From Bacillota bacterium (lineage in GTDB: Bacteria > Bacillota > Clostridia > Christensenellales > Aristaeellaceae), in NCBI GenBank assembly GCA_023416655.1, contig JAEZHK010000039.1, positions 1 to 64,000 on the forward strand: a stretch of 64,000 nucleotides of DNA, written 5' to 3'. This document shows, one piece after another, positions 24,738-32,779 of the stretch. How positions within the stretch are numbered: position 1 is the stretch's first letter; every line of letters starts with the position of its first letter. Below the pieces are notes generated by a model. It saw only the letters and a program-made list of their open reading frames with translations, was not told where the DNA came from and did no database searches. The position numbers and the translations under genes are program-made.

Positions 24738-26048
24738 ATGCTTGGAACCGTCACCCTGCTCATTGCCCTCGGCGTACAGATCGCATCCTTTTTTTATCGC
24801 GCAGCCACAAAAAGTTGGCAGCATCGAGCGATGCGTTTGATACGGATTTTCTCGTTTGCCGTGTTCTCCCTACTGCTGATTTCAGGCGTGTATAGGTGGG
24901 GATTTCGCTGGACAGGGTTATTTCTGCTGCTGGCTGTTTCGGCCGTCCTTGGCGCTGTGCGCCTCGTAAGACATCCCCAAAAAGAAAAGAAGTTCAAGGT
25001 GTTCTCCGCGGCACTCTCCTGCCTCAGCGGCTGCGTTCTCGTCTCGTTTTGCATCCTGCCCGGCATCCTGTTTCCGCAATTCAGTGAAGTCCCCCCGACC
25101 GGCCCCTTTCATGCGGACACCCAGAGCGTAACGCTTGTGGATGCGTCCCGGGCCGATCCCTACTCGAAGACCGTTGAGAGCAGAAAACTGACTGTGCAGT
25201 TCTGGTATCCCGCCGATACGGCCGATGTGGCCGATGTGGGCACCTTTCCACTCATTATCTTTTCACACGGGGCGTTTGGCTTTCGCGGCAGCAATCTTTC
25301 GACGTTCGAGGACCTCGCAAGCAACGGGTATGTCGTTTGCAGCATCGATCATAGTTCACATTCCTTTTACGCCCGGCATACCGACGGGAGCGCCACGCTG
25401 GTGAACCTGGATTTTCTGAACGATGCGATCAATATCACGAACGGAGCGTACGACGAAAAGACCTCCTATGACAAGTCACACGAATGGCTGGCACTACGCA
25501 CCGCCGATATAAATTTCGTCTTGGATGAAATCCTGCACAACGGAAGTGGTAAAATACCGAAAACAGTTCTCTCATTAATTGATCCTGGCAAAATCGGGCT
25601 GTTCGGCCATTCGCTCGGCGGCGCCACCGCCGCTCAATTAGGCAGGGAGCGTTCGGACGTGGATGCTGTCGCCGTGATCGACGGCACCATGTTCGGCGAG
25701 GAGGTCGCGTTTGTGGATGGGCACCCCGTCCTGAACGAAACGCCTTACCCGGTTCCCCTTCTGAACCTGTACAACGAAGACCATTACGCAGAGGCCCGTA
25801 AACTGGGAACTGCCTACGACAACCTCGCCGCCAGCGCGCACACTTCGGAGGCATACAATGCCGTGATCCGCGGTTCAGGCCATTTGAATTTTACCGATCT
25901 GCCGCTCTTTTCCCCGATACTGGCGCGCATGTTGGGTACCGGCCAGGTGGACAGTCGGTACTGCATTGAGACAATGAATCAAATCGTGCTGAAGTTCTTC
26001 AACCATGCGCTGAAGGGAATGGACCTGCATCTGCAAACGGAATACTGA
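24738..26048 (+). CDS. Membrane-anchored alpha/beta hydrolase (dienelactone/PAF-acetylhydrolase type)
   Basis: 436 residues. Three to four N-terminal hydrophobic helices (~2-20, 33-52, 56-75, 88-112) tether a C-terminal alpha/beta hydrolase: oxyanion region FPLIIFSHGAFGFRGSN, nucleophile elbow FGHSLGG (S292), an acid in VAVIDGTMFGEE, and a late GSGHLNFTD supplying the histidine. The catalytic part resembles platelet-activating-factor acetylhydrolase-like esterases; substrate unknown. ATG 24738 follows GAAAGGGAG. Flanked by repeats and a two-gene regulator pair in an accessory stretch. Confidence 0.8.
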   Translation: MLGTVTLLIALGVQIASFFYRAATKSWQHRAMRLIRIFSFAVFSLLLISGVYRWGFRWTGLFLLLAVSAVLGAVRLVRHPQKEKKFKVFSAALSCLSGCVLVSFCILPGILFPQFSEVPPTGPFHADTQSVTLVDASRADPYSKTVESRKLTVQFWYPADTADVADVGTFPLIIFSHGAFGFRGSNLSTFEDLASNGYVVCSIDHSSHSFYARHTDGSATLVNLDFLNDAINITNGAYDEKTSYDKSHEWLALRTADINFVLDEILHNGSGKIPKTVLSLIDPGKIGLFGHSLGGATAAQLGRERSDVDAVAVIDGTMFGEEVAFVDGHPVLNETPYPVPLLNLYNEDHYAEARKLGTAYDNLAASAHTSEAYNAVIRGSGHLNFTDLPLFSPILARMLGTGQVDSRYCIETMNQIVLKFFNHALKGMDLHLQTEY

Positions 26049-26138
26049 CGCCGAGATGCGTGGGATGGGACGATTAAGGTACCATCCTGCGCGCCTTAAT
26101 GAAGGCGCTTCGCAGTCTGACTGGAACGCCATAGGAAA

Positions 26139-26192
26139 TTGATGACGTCACCCTTATATGCTATAATGATGTGTGGATGATCCATCACACAC
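26139..26192 (+). promoter_or_regulatory. Promoter and dyad of the LytTR-DUF3021 pair
   Basis: TTGATG (26139-26144), 17-base spacer, TATAAT (26162-26167). Directly after the -10 comes an interrupted dyad, GTGTGGATGATCCATCACAC, spanning the likely transcription start; it could be an autoregulatory site. Confidence 0.6.
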
Positions 26193-26258
26193 ACGCTGCC
26201 AGTGCCGCTTCACGGGATGTAAGCGCCCATCAGCAGCGGCCAGTTTAGAGGTGGCGCT

Positions 26259-26705
26259 TTGAAGGTCTCCGTCAAAAAGATCGGCAGGGACATGGACGAG
26301 CAGGTTACTGTCCACTGCCATGAAGTGAATGAGGATGTCAAGAGTATTGTTCGTTTTGTGAAATCCACTGGGGTGACGCTGGCGGGCTATATCGAGGAGC
26401 GCGTGATTCAGATCGCTTTGCAGGACATCCTGTATGTGGAGGCAGTGGAAAACCGGGTGTTCGCCTATACCGCAAAAAAGGCCTATGAACTCAAGTGCAA
26501 ACTGTACGAGTTTGAAATGGCACATGAGGACAGAAAGTTTTTCAGGTGTTCAAAATCCTTCGTCATCAACCTGATGAAGGTGGATCATGTGCGCCCCATC
26601 CTGAACGGCAGGTTCTCGGCGACCATGTTTGGCGGAGAGGAAGTCATCATCTCGCGGCAGTATGTGCCGGAATTGAAAAAAAGATTGCTGGGTGAAGAAG
26701 CATGA
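26259..26705 (+). CDS. LytTR-type DNA-binding regulator
   Basis: 148 residues. The C-terminal ~100 are a LytTR domain (IEERVIQIALQDILYVEAVENRVFAYT, FFRCSKSFVINLMKV, GRFSATMFGGEEVIISRQYVPELK); no receiver domain precedes it, only ~45 residues of variable sequence. TTG start at 26259 after GAGGTGG. Stand-alone LytTR proteins encoded with a DUF3021 membrane protein, as here (ATGA overlap), form a common Bacillota pair in which the membrane partner restrains the regulator. Confidence 0.88.
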   Translation: MKVSVKKIGRDMDEQVTVHCHEVNEDVKSIVRFVKSTGVTLAGYIEERVIQIALQDILYVEAVENRVFAYTAKKAYELKCKLYEFEMAHEDRKFFRCSKSFVINLMKVDHVRPILNGRFSATMFGGEEVIISRQYVPELKKRLLGEEA

Positions 26706-27130
26706 GCCTGAAAGCCTTTTTAAAAAGATGCCTGATGGAGTACTTCATCATCACGACATGTGTGACGGCGGCTATCGGTATCCTGGGCCTGAGCCTTGAC
26801 CCAACGGCAAAGATCAGCTACGCAGGGTATTTTTCGCCCCTCATTTTCGGATTGGTGAGCCTTGTGCCCTCCCTTGCCACATACTCTCGCAAGGAGTTGA
26901 CGTTTCGTCAAGCGCTGATTCGCAAGATTTTCCACTTCGCGCTACTGGAAGCGCTGCTGATCGCGTTTGGATATTGGGCCGGGATTCTGCACGGTTTCGG
27001 CGACACAGCCAGTTTTGTGCTTGCTGTCTTGATCGTCTACCTCGCCGTCAATTTGTTCAGCTGGCATCTGGACAGCAGGGAGGCGGGCAAGATCAACAAA
27101 ACGCTCAAGGCATTGCAAGGGAGGAGATAG
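26702..27130 (+). CDS. DUF3021 membrane protein, partner of the LytTR regulator
   Basis: 142 residues with four transmembrane helices (~12-30, 42-60, 74-93, 101-118) and a charged cytoplasmic tail. Overlaps the LytTR stop by four bases, so the two are coupled. By family pattern it should inhibit or sense for the LytTR protein at the membrane. A clean terminator follows. Confidence 0.85.
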   Translation: MSLKAFLKRCLMEYFIITTCVTAAIGILGLSLDPTAKISYAGYFSPLIFGLVSLVPSLATYSRKELTFRQALIRKIFHFALLEALLIAFGYWAGILHGFGDTASFVLAVLIVYLAVNLFSWHLDSREAGKINKTLKALQGRR

Positions 27131-27160
27131 GCTTTTATGGCGATGCCTCTTTGGAGGCTA

Positions 27161-27190
27161 AAAAACCCCGGACAACGAGCCGGGGTTTTT
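27161..27190. terminator. Bidirectional terminator after the LytTR pair
   Basis: AAAAACCCCGG (27161-27171) and CCGGGGTTTTT (27180-27190): 11-bp stem, 8-base loop, A tract and U tract on both sides. Confidence 0.9.
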
Positions 27191-27192
27191 CG

Positions 27193-27770
27193 TGGTGTTG
27201 AGGCTAATTGTCGGTAATCTCCGTCGCCGTCTTTCTTACCCCTGCCCTTAGGCGCCGGCTTCCTGGCCGGTGGGTCGTTCTCGGGCTGCGCTGCGACCGC
27301 GGCGCTCTCCATCTCCGCCGTGATCACCAGCACCCGGCCCGTGGCTTCATCTCCAATGATCTCGGTCTTGATTGCCTCGCCGTTCGCTACCGCCTCGGCC
27401 AGTGCATCCACCTGTTCACCGGCCGCCTGCGCTTCCTCCAGCGCCTGCGCTAGGGCTTCCACCGTTTCAGCGGGGAGCGAGTCGGCGGGCTGCGCTCCCT
27501 CTGCCGCCTCATCCGCCACCACCTGCGGCTCAGTGCTCTGAGGCATGGGCTGCCGCGTTTTCCGCTCCCGTGTCAGAGAGAATTCCTCGGGCAGAACGCC
27601 CGGCTCGAACATAATCTTGAATGTGATCGCGCCGTTCAGCGGTACGTCGAATTTTGAAATCCTAATACTGCAGCTTCTTGAGGTCGTCCGGGATCTCGAT
27701 GTTCTTGTACCGCTTGATCTCCTTGCACTCCACCGGAAGGCATACCGTTACAGTTTCGTCCTGTTATTGG
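27193..27770 (-). pseudogene. Broken gene remnant, unrecognised (possibly element-derived)
   Basis: On the minus strand two coding-like pieces lie in different frames. The upstream one ends PDDLKKLQY and a stop near 27660. The other runs FDVPLNGAITFKIMFEPGVLPEEFSL and on into an Ala/Glu/Gln-rich segment (ETVEALAQALEEAQAAGEQ) and a basic KPAPKGRGKK, then reads without a natural stop through the terminator into the antisense of DUF3021. This looks like a decayed gene whose 3' end is lost. Acidic/alanine-rich tails like this occur in phage structural or partition proteins but I cannot name a family. Confidence 0.45.
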
Positions 27771-27790
27771 TTTGCGCCCATTAAACCTCA

Positions 27791-28027
27791 CCATCAATAC
27801 CGACATTAGTTGGTGCAATTAAGCTCACCGGTTGCGGTGGGCTTTTTTGTTTGCCTGCAAATCACCCCTGAATCCTGGCTTTTGGCGCTCTTTTTGCAGG
27901 AATACACGGGCGGGCTCACAGGTGGGAATCCGACGCGAGCGCGTGTCAGAAAAATGCGCCTTGGAGAACTCATAAATACACGATCTCCAAAGGCTCCCGT
28001 GTAATGGTGTAATGATGCACCCACCCG
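27791..28027 (+). repeat. Dispersed structured repeat, copy 2
   Basis: Full-length match to copy 1 (24376-24615), beginning CCATCAATACCGACATTAGT and ending GATGCACCCACCCG. Its terminator shows compensating change: AGCTCACCG pairs with CGGTGGGCT (27822-27843, then six Ts) where copy 1 has CGCCG/CGGCG. Inner TGCAAATC...TTTTTGCAGGAAT and ATACACGGGC...CCCGTGTAA pairs are kept. Confidence 0.8.
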
Positions 28028-28077
28028 CGATTGCCCCCATTCCCCCGTTGTGTCGCGGCAATTGGGGTGAGGTGGGG

Positions 28078-28464
28078 CTACGAAGTGGCGGAGCAGGTGC
28101 CGCTCCGATCGCAGATCAGCGCTACCGGCACGTTGAGCAAGAACCAATACATCGTAAAGCGCGGGCAGATTTGGCCCCACAGATTGAGCCAGCGGGCCGA
28201 ATAATCCCACACGTTCCACATTAGCAGCCGGTTGACGGTCAGCCCGACCGCCAGCTCGGCGGCCGTGACCAGCACGGCACCGGCCGCGCAGCGAGCCAGC
28301 AGCGGCCAATGAGCGGCGCGGCGGTGGATGTTCACCATTCCCAGCAGGCATAACCCGCCGGTCAGGCCCATCGTCCAGTGGCTGTGGCCGCGCGCGAGCA
28401 CCTCGATGCCCATGTAGCCCAGCGCACCTAGGGAAAACAGCGAAACAGATTGCTTGACAGACAA
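28078..28464 (-). CDS. CmpB-like putative ABC-transporter type IV membrane protein
   Basis: 128 residues, four predicted transmembrane helices, with GYMGIEVLARGHSHWTMGLTGGLCLLGM and a later WNVWDYSARWLNLWGQICPRFTMYWFLLNVP, both typical of the CmpB (PF06541-like) family of small membrane proteins of uncertain role. TTG start at 28464 with AAAGGAGG eight bases upstream; that ribosome site lies in the loop of an 11-bp hairpin (next entry). The gene sits between repeat copies 2 and 3. Confidence 0.7.
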   Translation of the reverse strand: MSVKQSVSLFSLGALGYMGIEVLARGHSHWTMGLTGGLCLLGMVNIHRRAAHWPLLARCAAGAVLVTAAELAVGLTVNRLLMWNVWDYSARWLNLWGQICPRFTMYWFLLNVPVALICDRSGTCSATS

Positions 28465-28499
28465 TACGCATACCTCCTTTTACAAGAAGTATGCGTATT
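28463..28499. promoter_or_regulatory. 11-bp hairpin holding the CmpB-like gene's ribosome site in its loop
   Basis: AATACGCATAC (28463-28473) pairs perfectly with GTATGCGTATT (28489-28499). Read on the minus strand the loop carries AAAGGAGG and the stem reaches the TTG start codon, so the fold could control translation. Read on the plus strand it ends in a T run and could terminate transcripts entering from the left. Confidence 0.55.
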
Positions 28500-28653
28500 T
28501 TTGTGCCGGAAAAAACCCGCAAATTCTTTTTGCAGGAATGCACGGTCGGGCTCACAGGCGGCATTTAGGCGTGGGCCGGTGGCGGAAAACATTGCCAAAA
28601 ATACACTAATCTCCAAAGGCCCCCGTGTAATCGTGCAATGATGCACCCACTCG
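28497..28653 (+). repeat. Dispersed structured repeat, copy 3 (5'-truncated, diverged)
   Basis: Matches the last two thirds of copies 1 and 2: CGCAAATTCTTTTTGCAGGAAT, CACGGTCGGGCTCACAGGCGG, ATCTCCAAAGGC, CCCGTGTAATCGTG, GATGCACCCA. The 5' terminator part is replaced by the unrelated hairpin at 28463-28499, again a hairpin plus T run. Confidence 0.7.
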
Positions 28654-28736
28654 CCAAAGACGAAATCCGGTGTTGTGGCCAGCGTCGAATCAGGCCACTA
28701 ATAATGTTACCCTAATGTAAATTCTAGTTGATTGCC

Positions 28737-28765
28737 TTACAACCTTAAGCAGGCATTGGTATAAT
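28737..28765 (+). promoter_or_regulatory. Promoter of the truncated secreted protein
   Basis: TTACAA (28737-28742), 17-base spacer, TATAAT (28760-28765). The rest of the gap 28654-28860 shows nothing else. Confidence 0.55.
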
Positions 28766-28860
28766 TAGGCATAGTATTGACCTGTTGATTAGAGTTCCTA
28801 TGCTCGCCACCGCGTTCACTGCATCAGGGTCTACGTCACAGCCATTGCTGGCGATTACTT

Positions 28861-29532
28861 ATGAAAGTCGAGGGTAATCAAACCGTGAATATCAAATTCC
28901 GCAAACGGATGGCGCTTCTGATATCCATGTGCCTGTTGTTCTCGACGTTTCTTGTCGACACAGCGGCTGGTACGGGCGATGCCCCGGATGGATCTATCTC
29001 AGTCCCGGCGGCAGAAGAATCACCGGAACCTTCGGTAACCGTCAGCCCGACGCCCGACACAACCGAGCCTTTTTCGGACGAGCCGACCGTTACCTCGGCG
29101 GTTAAAGAATCGCCGGAACCTTCGGCGCCCGCCGATTCGACGCCCGATACCACCGAAATACCCCCTTCCGATCCGGGAATTCCGGCGGATACGGAAGCGC
29201 CGCTATATGAAGACGTGATGCAAACCTCGTCGAGCGGCGATGAAGGTGCGCCGCCCAGCGTCACGATCGAATTGGTAGGCGGTGCAAAAGGCTCCCGCTT
29301 CGCCGGAATGATCGCACGAAGCTCTTCCCCCTTCTCCATAACGCGCGGTCAGGAGGTCGAGCTTCAGGTCAAGGGCTCTTACCCCATCAGGGGGTGGCGT
29401 GTGTCGAACACCTCTATTGCGGAGATCATTCATACTTCCTATTCCTTCGTCGTCGACTCCATAGGGGCTTACAATGGACGGGAAGCCGAGATCCGTCCAC
29501 GGGTATTCAAAGGATGCACAAACTGTGTATGA
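28861..29532 (+). CDS. Secreted protein with Pro/Ser/Thr-rich repeats, probably truncated
   Basis: 223 residues. A signal peptide (RKRMALLISMCLLFSTFLVDTAAG) is followed by a low-complexity linker in which ESPEPSVTVSPTPDTTEP and ESPEPSAPADSTPDTTEI repeat, then an Ig-like beta segment (SVTIELVGG...ITRGQEVELQVKGSYPIRGWRVSNTSIAEI). The chain ends abruptly in a Cys-containing tail (KGCTNCV), so a larger surface protein has probably lost its 3' part. Start: ATG 28861 has a poor ribosome site; GTG 28885 with GAGGG upstream is an alternative. Confidence 0.55.
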   Translation: MKVEGNQTVNIKFRKRMALLISMCLLFSTFLVDTAAGTGDAPDGSISVPAAEESPEPSVTVSPTPDTTEPFSDEPTVTSAVKESPEPSAPADSTPDTTEIPPSDPGIPADTEAPLYEDVMQTSSSGDEGAPPSVTIELVGGAKGSRFAGMIARSSSPFSITRGQEVELQVKGSYPIRGWRVSNTSIAEIIHTSYSFVVDSIGAYNGREAEIRPRVFKGCTNCV

Positions 29533-29556
29533 GTGGTGCATATCGTGAATATCGGC

Positions 29557-30093
29557 TTAATCCGCGAGCATAAGCATCATCCCGCTCAGACGGGTCTCCG
29601 CTTCTGTGCCGCTCAGTTTCACCTCGAAATAGCCCTGATACCCAATGATCAACGACTTATCATGATAGAATGGCTCGGTGCGAAGCTCGTACCGGGTGAT
29701 CTGCGCAACGCTTGCCAGTTGTTTCGCAATCATCTCCGATTCAGAGAGCTCGTATTCCTGAAACCAACCCGCGGCGCGCTTCATAAGTGTTTGAAAGATT
29801 AATTCCATGGATGGGAACACCAAAAAGTGTCCTTCGCTGTGATGTGAGCAAGGCGTCCGAATTTCCAGTCTGAACTGCCGTTTCAATTTGGCACCTGACT
29901 GAAACTGCGTGAAGAAGTTCTCACGCGTCCGAACCGTGCGCTGAAATCCATCAGCCAGCACGGTTCCTTTTTTGTTCAGCGTGATGCTGCGGACGTCTTG
30001 CAAGGACACGTAAAACTGTTCGCCCGCATCGCCCATTACGCCGATGTGCCATATGGCAACACGGGCATTCAGCGGCTGGAGGTATTCCATCAT
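29557..30093 (-). pseudogene. Cas6-type CRISPR endoribonuclease, internal fragment
   Basis: 178 residues. The stretch FRLEIRTPCSHHSEGHFLVFPSM...FQTLMKRAA and later ITRYELRTEPFYHDKSLIIGYQGYFEVKLSG matches the middle and late parts of Cas6 RAMP nucleases (compare the usual ITRYNLHTVPF..KV.IPGF.G). The normal C-terminal glycine-rich GIGIKTALGMGG is absent: the frame stops at MLMLAD. The first ~80 residues of a normal Cas6 are also missing. No repeat array and no other cas gene lie in the window, so this is most likely a relic. Confidence 0.6.
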
Positions 30094-30303
30094 GGTATTC
30101 TATGGCGAGCGCCGACGGAAGAAAACCCCATCAGCGCCGTGTAAAAGGGTACCCCAATGAACAGAGGGGCATAGGATGGCGGAATCGCTTTATTGATCGC
30201 ATGAGATCAGTGGATTAGGGCCGTGCAGGTGAAGGATTTCCGCAATGCAATATCTGCTTACATCCTCAATAACTTGGAAATAAATAATATGTCTGAAGGT
30301 TGT

Positions 30304-30333
30304 TTGTTTGGTCAAACTTTTATTGGATATGCT
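30304..30333 (+). promoter_or_regulatory. Candidate promoter of the lipid kinase pair
   Basis: TTGTTT (30304-30309), 18-base spacer, TATGCT (30328-30333), within a local dyad GTTTGGTCAAAC. Weak match. Confidence 0.4.
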
Positions 30334-30379
30334 AGATAGCGGCTAATAATTGATCAAATTTATAAGAAAGGAATTTAGT

Positions 30380-31318
30380 ATGGGAATCTACAAAGCAAAA
30401 AAGCGCAGTTCACATGCTAAACTCATTTTTAATCCCAATGCCGGTGCAGCCGATGAAGCAGCCAGGAAATTCATGGAAGTAGTTAAAGAGTTACAGGCTA
30501 CGAATATTCCATCAGAGCCTTACTTAATAGAACCAAGCTGTGATTTGCACAAAGCCATACAAGAGGCTATTGAACAAGGAGTTCGTTTGTTTATAGCTTG
30601 CGGAGGTGATGGCACCGTTTCATCTGTTGCCAAAGAATTGATAGGCACAAATGCAATTCTCGGCATTATACCAACCGGCACTCAAAATAATATTGCGTTC
30701 AGTCTAGGAATTTCAACAGATATTCCATCATCAGTTGCTGTTCTCTCAACCGGCCGACACACCAAAATAGATATTGGCAATTGTACTTGTAACAATTTCA
30801 GTACGCCTTGTATTGAAGTTTGTTCCATTGGACTGGTTTCATCTCTATTTCCATCTGCCGATGGCATTCTGCATGGTGATTTAACACGGATTGGCGATTT
30901 TTTAGCTACTATAACGACCACTCAACCATCTGAAATACAAGTTCTTTTGGATAATGAAACGGAAGTCAATATTTCCGGGCATGTGGTACTAATATCTAAT
31001 ATGCCTTATATTCTTCGCCATTTTCAAGTAGGCTCAAAAGATTCGTTTGATGATGGGCTATTCGATGTTTTGTTTACTGCAGATCAATCGAAACTAGACT
31101 TATTACGACAAGCGGTTAAGAGCCCCGGAACGGATTTTATACGAGACCCTAGCATACAGCATTTCCGAGCACACAGTGTAGCAATTAACACCGTCCCTTC
31201 TATGCCAATCATGGCAGATGGCATAAAGATTGGTGAGGGTTCAGTCAAAATAGATATCCAAAAACGCGCCCTGTCAGTATTGGTGCCTACAACGGAAATC
31301 GAAGATTTGAGCAAATGA
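30380..31318 (+). CDS. Diacylglycerol/lipid kinase family protein (DagK/YegS type)
   Basis: 312 residues. NPNAGAADEAARK at the N-terminus and the nucleotide site CGGDGTVSSVAKEL...LGIIPTGTQNN are the lipid-kinase catalytic-domain marks; the beta-sandwich second domain ends IMADGIKIGEGSVKI. Phosphorylates diacylglycerol or a related lipid with ATP. ATG 30380 follows AGAAAGGAA. It pairs with the PAP2 phosphatase ten bases downstream. The two genes are strikingly A+T-rich next to their neighbours, so recent acquisition is likely. Confidence 0.85.
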   Translation: MGIYKAKKRSSHAKLIFNPNAGAADEAARKFMEVVKELQATNIPSEPYLIEPSCDLHKAIQEAIEQGVRLFIACGGDGTVSSVAKELIGTNAILGIIPTGTQNNIAFSLGISTDIPSSVAVLSTGRHTKIDIGNCTCNNFSTPCIEVCSIGLVSSLFPSADGILHGDLTRIGDFLATITTTQPSEIQVLLDNETEVNISGHVVLISNMPYILRHFQVGSKDSFDDGLFDVLFTADQSKLDLLRQAVKSPGTDFIRDPSIQHFRAHSVAINTVPSMPIMADGIKIGEGSVKIDIQKRALSVLVPTTEIEDLSK

Positions 31319-31328
31319 GGTGATTTTT

Positions 31329-32123
31329 TTGGAAGATAGAGACAGGAAAACAATAAAAGAAATTAAAATTCCGGAATTACAAGTTCCAGACGTTTTCAAA
31401 AAGCTTATTGATCGGACAAGTCATGTCAAGCATTCCTATTGGATAATAAGTCTTTTAATTATTTTGGTACTTATATCAGCACAGATGCCCAATGATTTTT
31501 GGGCAAAATTATTGGTCTCAATAAAAGCAAATACAGCTGTGGTAACTCTGTTGATATTCTTCAGTCTAATAACCATCTCGGTTACTTGGAATGAAGGTCA
31601 AAAAGCCGATGAATGGATTTTCTTGCTTTTTAACTCACGTGGGAACCGACCTCCTTTATTGGATTGGCTAATGCTGGGGCTTACTCAGCTTGGAAGTTTT
31701 ATTTTCGCATTAATACTTGCATTTGTTTTTTACTTTACCGAAATCAAGCTTTTTGCCTATTCACTTATTTTTGGCGTAATCACCTTAGGGTTAATGATTG
31801 AAATAATGAAATTATTCATTCGCCGTGTTAGACCATATATCAAGTTGAAAAAGATACGCATTGTCGGTTCTAAAGCAAGTGGAAGATCATTCCCAAGCGG
31901 CCATACAGGTCAAGCATTTTTCCTGGCTTCATTAATTGTGCACTATTATCATGTTAATATCTATCTGTGGATACTATTGTACGCTACTGCCTTATTGGTT
32001 GGAATTACACGAATTTATGTTGGGATGCACTACCCAAGAGATGTTTTAGCTGGTGCTATACTTGGTACAGCGTGGGGTATTATAGGAGTTATGGTTAATG
32101 GTTATATGCTTTATCCGAACTAG
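31329..32123 (+). CDS. PAP2-family lipid phosphatase, membrane-bound
   Basis: 264 residues. Phosphatase motifs: KLFIRRVRP (KX6RP), FPSGHTGQAFF (PSGH) and TRIYVGMHYPRDVLAG (RX5HX3D). Six membrane helices after a ~40-residue charged N-terminus. TTG at 31329 is the start by its spacing to TGAGGTGA, which also ends the kinase gene. Acting with the kinase it could cycle phosphatidate and diacylglycerol or process undecaprenyl-type lipids. Confidence 0.88.
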   Translation: MEDRDRKTIKEIKIPELQVPDVFKKLIDRTSHVKHSYWIISLLIILVLISAQMPNDFWAKLLVSIKANTAVVTLLIFFSLITISVTWNEGQKADEWIFLLFNSRGNRPPLLDWLMLGLTQLGSFIFALILAFVFYFTEIKLFAYSLIFGVITLGLMIEIMKLFIRRVRPYIKLKKIRIVGSKASGRSFPSGHTGQAFFLASLIVHYYHVNIYLWILLYATALLVGITRIYVGMHYPRDVLAGAILGTAWGIIGVMVNGYMLYPN

Positions 32124-32341
32124 TAATCTTAATTAGACTTCTTATAGACTGTTTCAAGGAAAGATGCTGCGAATCCATACGCTTCCTCACACCTGTGGGT
32201 TTTCGGCGCGCTGCATAAGGCAGGGACGGTGGGGATCACCATGATGCGAGGCCGGGTAGAACATCGTGCATTTCTTCTTCATGCATAGAATTCGTCGTTT
32301 TGCCTAATATAATAGAAACCAGCATGCAAAGGAGCATCCAA

Positions 32342-32464
32342 GTGAGAAAAAAGCAAATAGAGAAACAACTTCCAGCTACGCCGGGCAACGCCAAGCATAA
32401 GTCACGCCAAGTAAAAAAGAAAAGCGGAGATACCTCCAGCAATAACGCTCAAGGTCAACGATAA
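32342..32464 (+). CDS. Small basic protein, 40 residues
   Basis: GTG start with AAAGGAG seven bases upstream and a perfect TATAAT at 32308-32313 without a good -35. The product starts VRKKQIEKQLPATPGNAKHK and ends in SSNNAQGQR: highly charged, Lys/Gln/Asn-rich, no hydrophobic part. A terminator follows 41 bases after the stop, so this is a self-contained unit. Size and composition recall minor spore proteins of Bacillota but I cannot assign one. The surrounding gap 32124-32641 has nothing else. Confidence 0.5.
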   Translation: MRKKQIEKQLPATPGNAKHKSRQVKKKSGDTSSNNAQGQR

Positions 32465-32504
32465 AGCATCGTAACTTGACAGGCCCGTATGTGCAACACG
32501 GCTC

Positions 32505-32537
32505 AAATACACGGATGCCCTTATCCGTGTATTTTAT
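32505..32537 (+). terminator. Terminator of the small basic protein
   Basis: AAATACACGGAT (32505-32516) pairs with ATCCGTGTATTT (32523-32534), loop of six, then TATC. Confidence 0.75.
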
Positions 32538-32641
32538 CTACCCTTTGCCCCGTTTCCGGAAGCGATACCCCCAGCACTGACCCCGCGGCAGACGAAGCGG
32601 GGTGGAAGTCGGCGTGTCCCGCGTTAAGCTTTCGGTCAGGA

Positions 32642-32670
32642 TTGAAAAGGCGGCCGCGTTTTGTTACAAT
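32642..32670 (+). promoter_or_regulatory. Promoter of the fluoride-resistance operon
   Basis: TTGAAA (32642-32647), 17-base spacer, TACAAT (32665-32670), directly before the riboswitch. Confidence 0.75.
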
Positions 32671-32676
32671 GACCTA

Positions 32677-32759
32677 GGGAATGAATGTCTCCCATGGCGT
32701 CTGCCAAAACCGCTGAAAAGCTGATGACTTCTGTTGCGGCAGGGTTCGTCAGCTTTTTT
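32677..32759 (+). promoter_or_regulatory. Fluoride riboswitch (crcB motif) with expression platform
   Basis: GGGAATGAATGTCTCCC, then AAAACCGCTGAAAAGCTGATGACTT, follow the fluoride aptamer pattern (GGG.GATG....CCC, AAAC, GAAAAG.GCTGATG.C.TCT). The segment AGCTGATGA (~32720) can instead pair with TCGTCAGCT followed by TTTTTT (32747-32759) to make a terminator, giving a fluoride-on switch. It stands 20 bases before crcB, the usual target. Confidence 0.88.
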
Positions 32760-32779
32760 ATGCATACGGGAGGAATCCG

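Noticed and set aside
27037..27612. Full-length minus-strand reading frame of 191 codons
   Set aside because: It runs through a perfect terminator and antisense to DUF3021; only the upstream part looks coding, so it was listed as a remnant.
24376..27810. Integrated element between tRNA-Ser and a second CCATCAATACCG copy
   Set aside because: No integrase or excision genes in between, and the shared sequence continues for 240 bp with a third copy, so it is a repeat family rather than a simple att pair.
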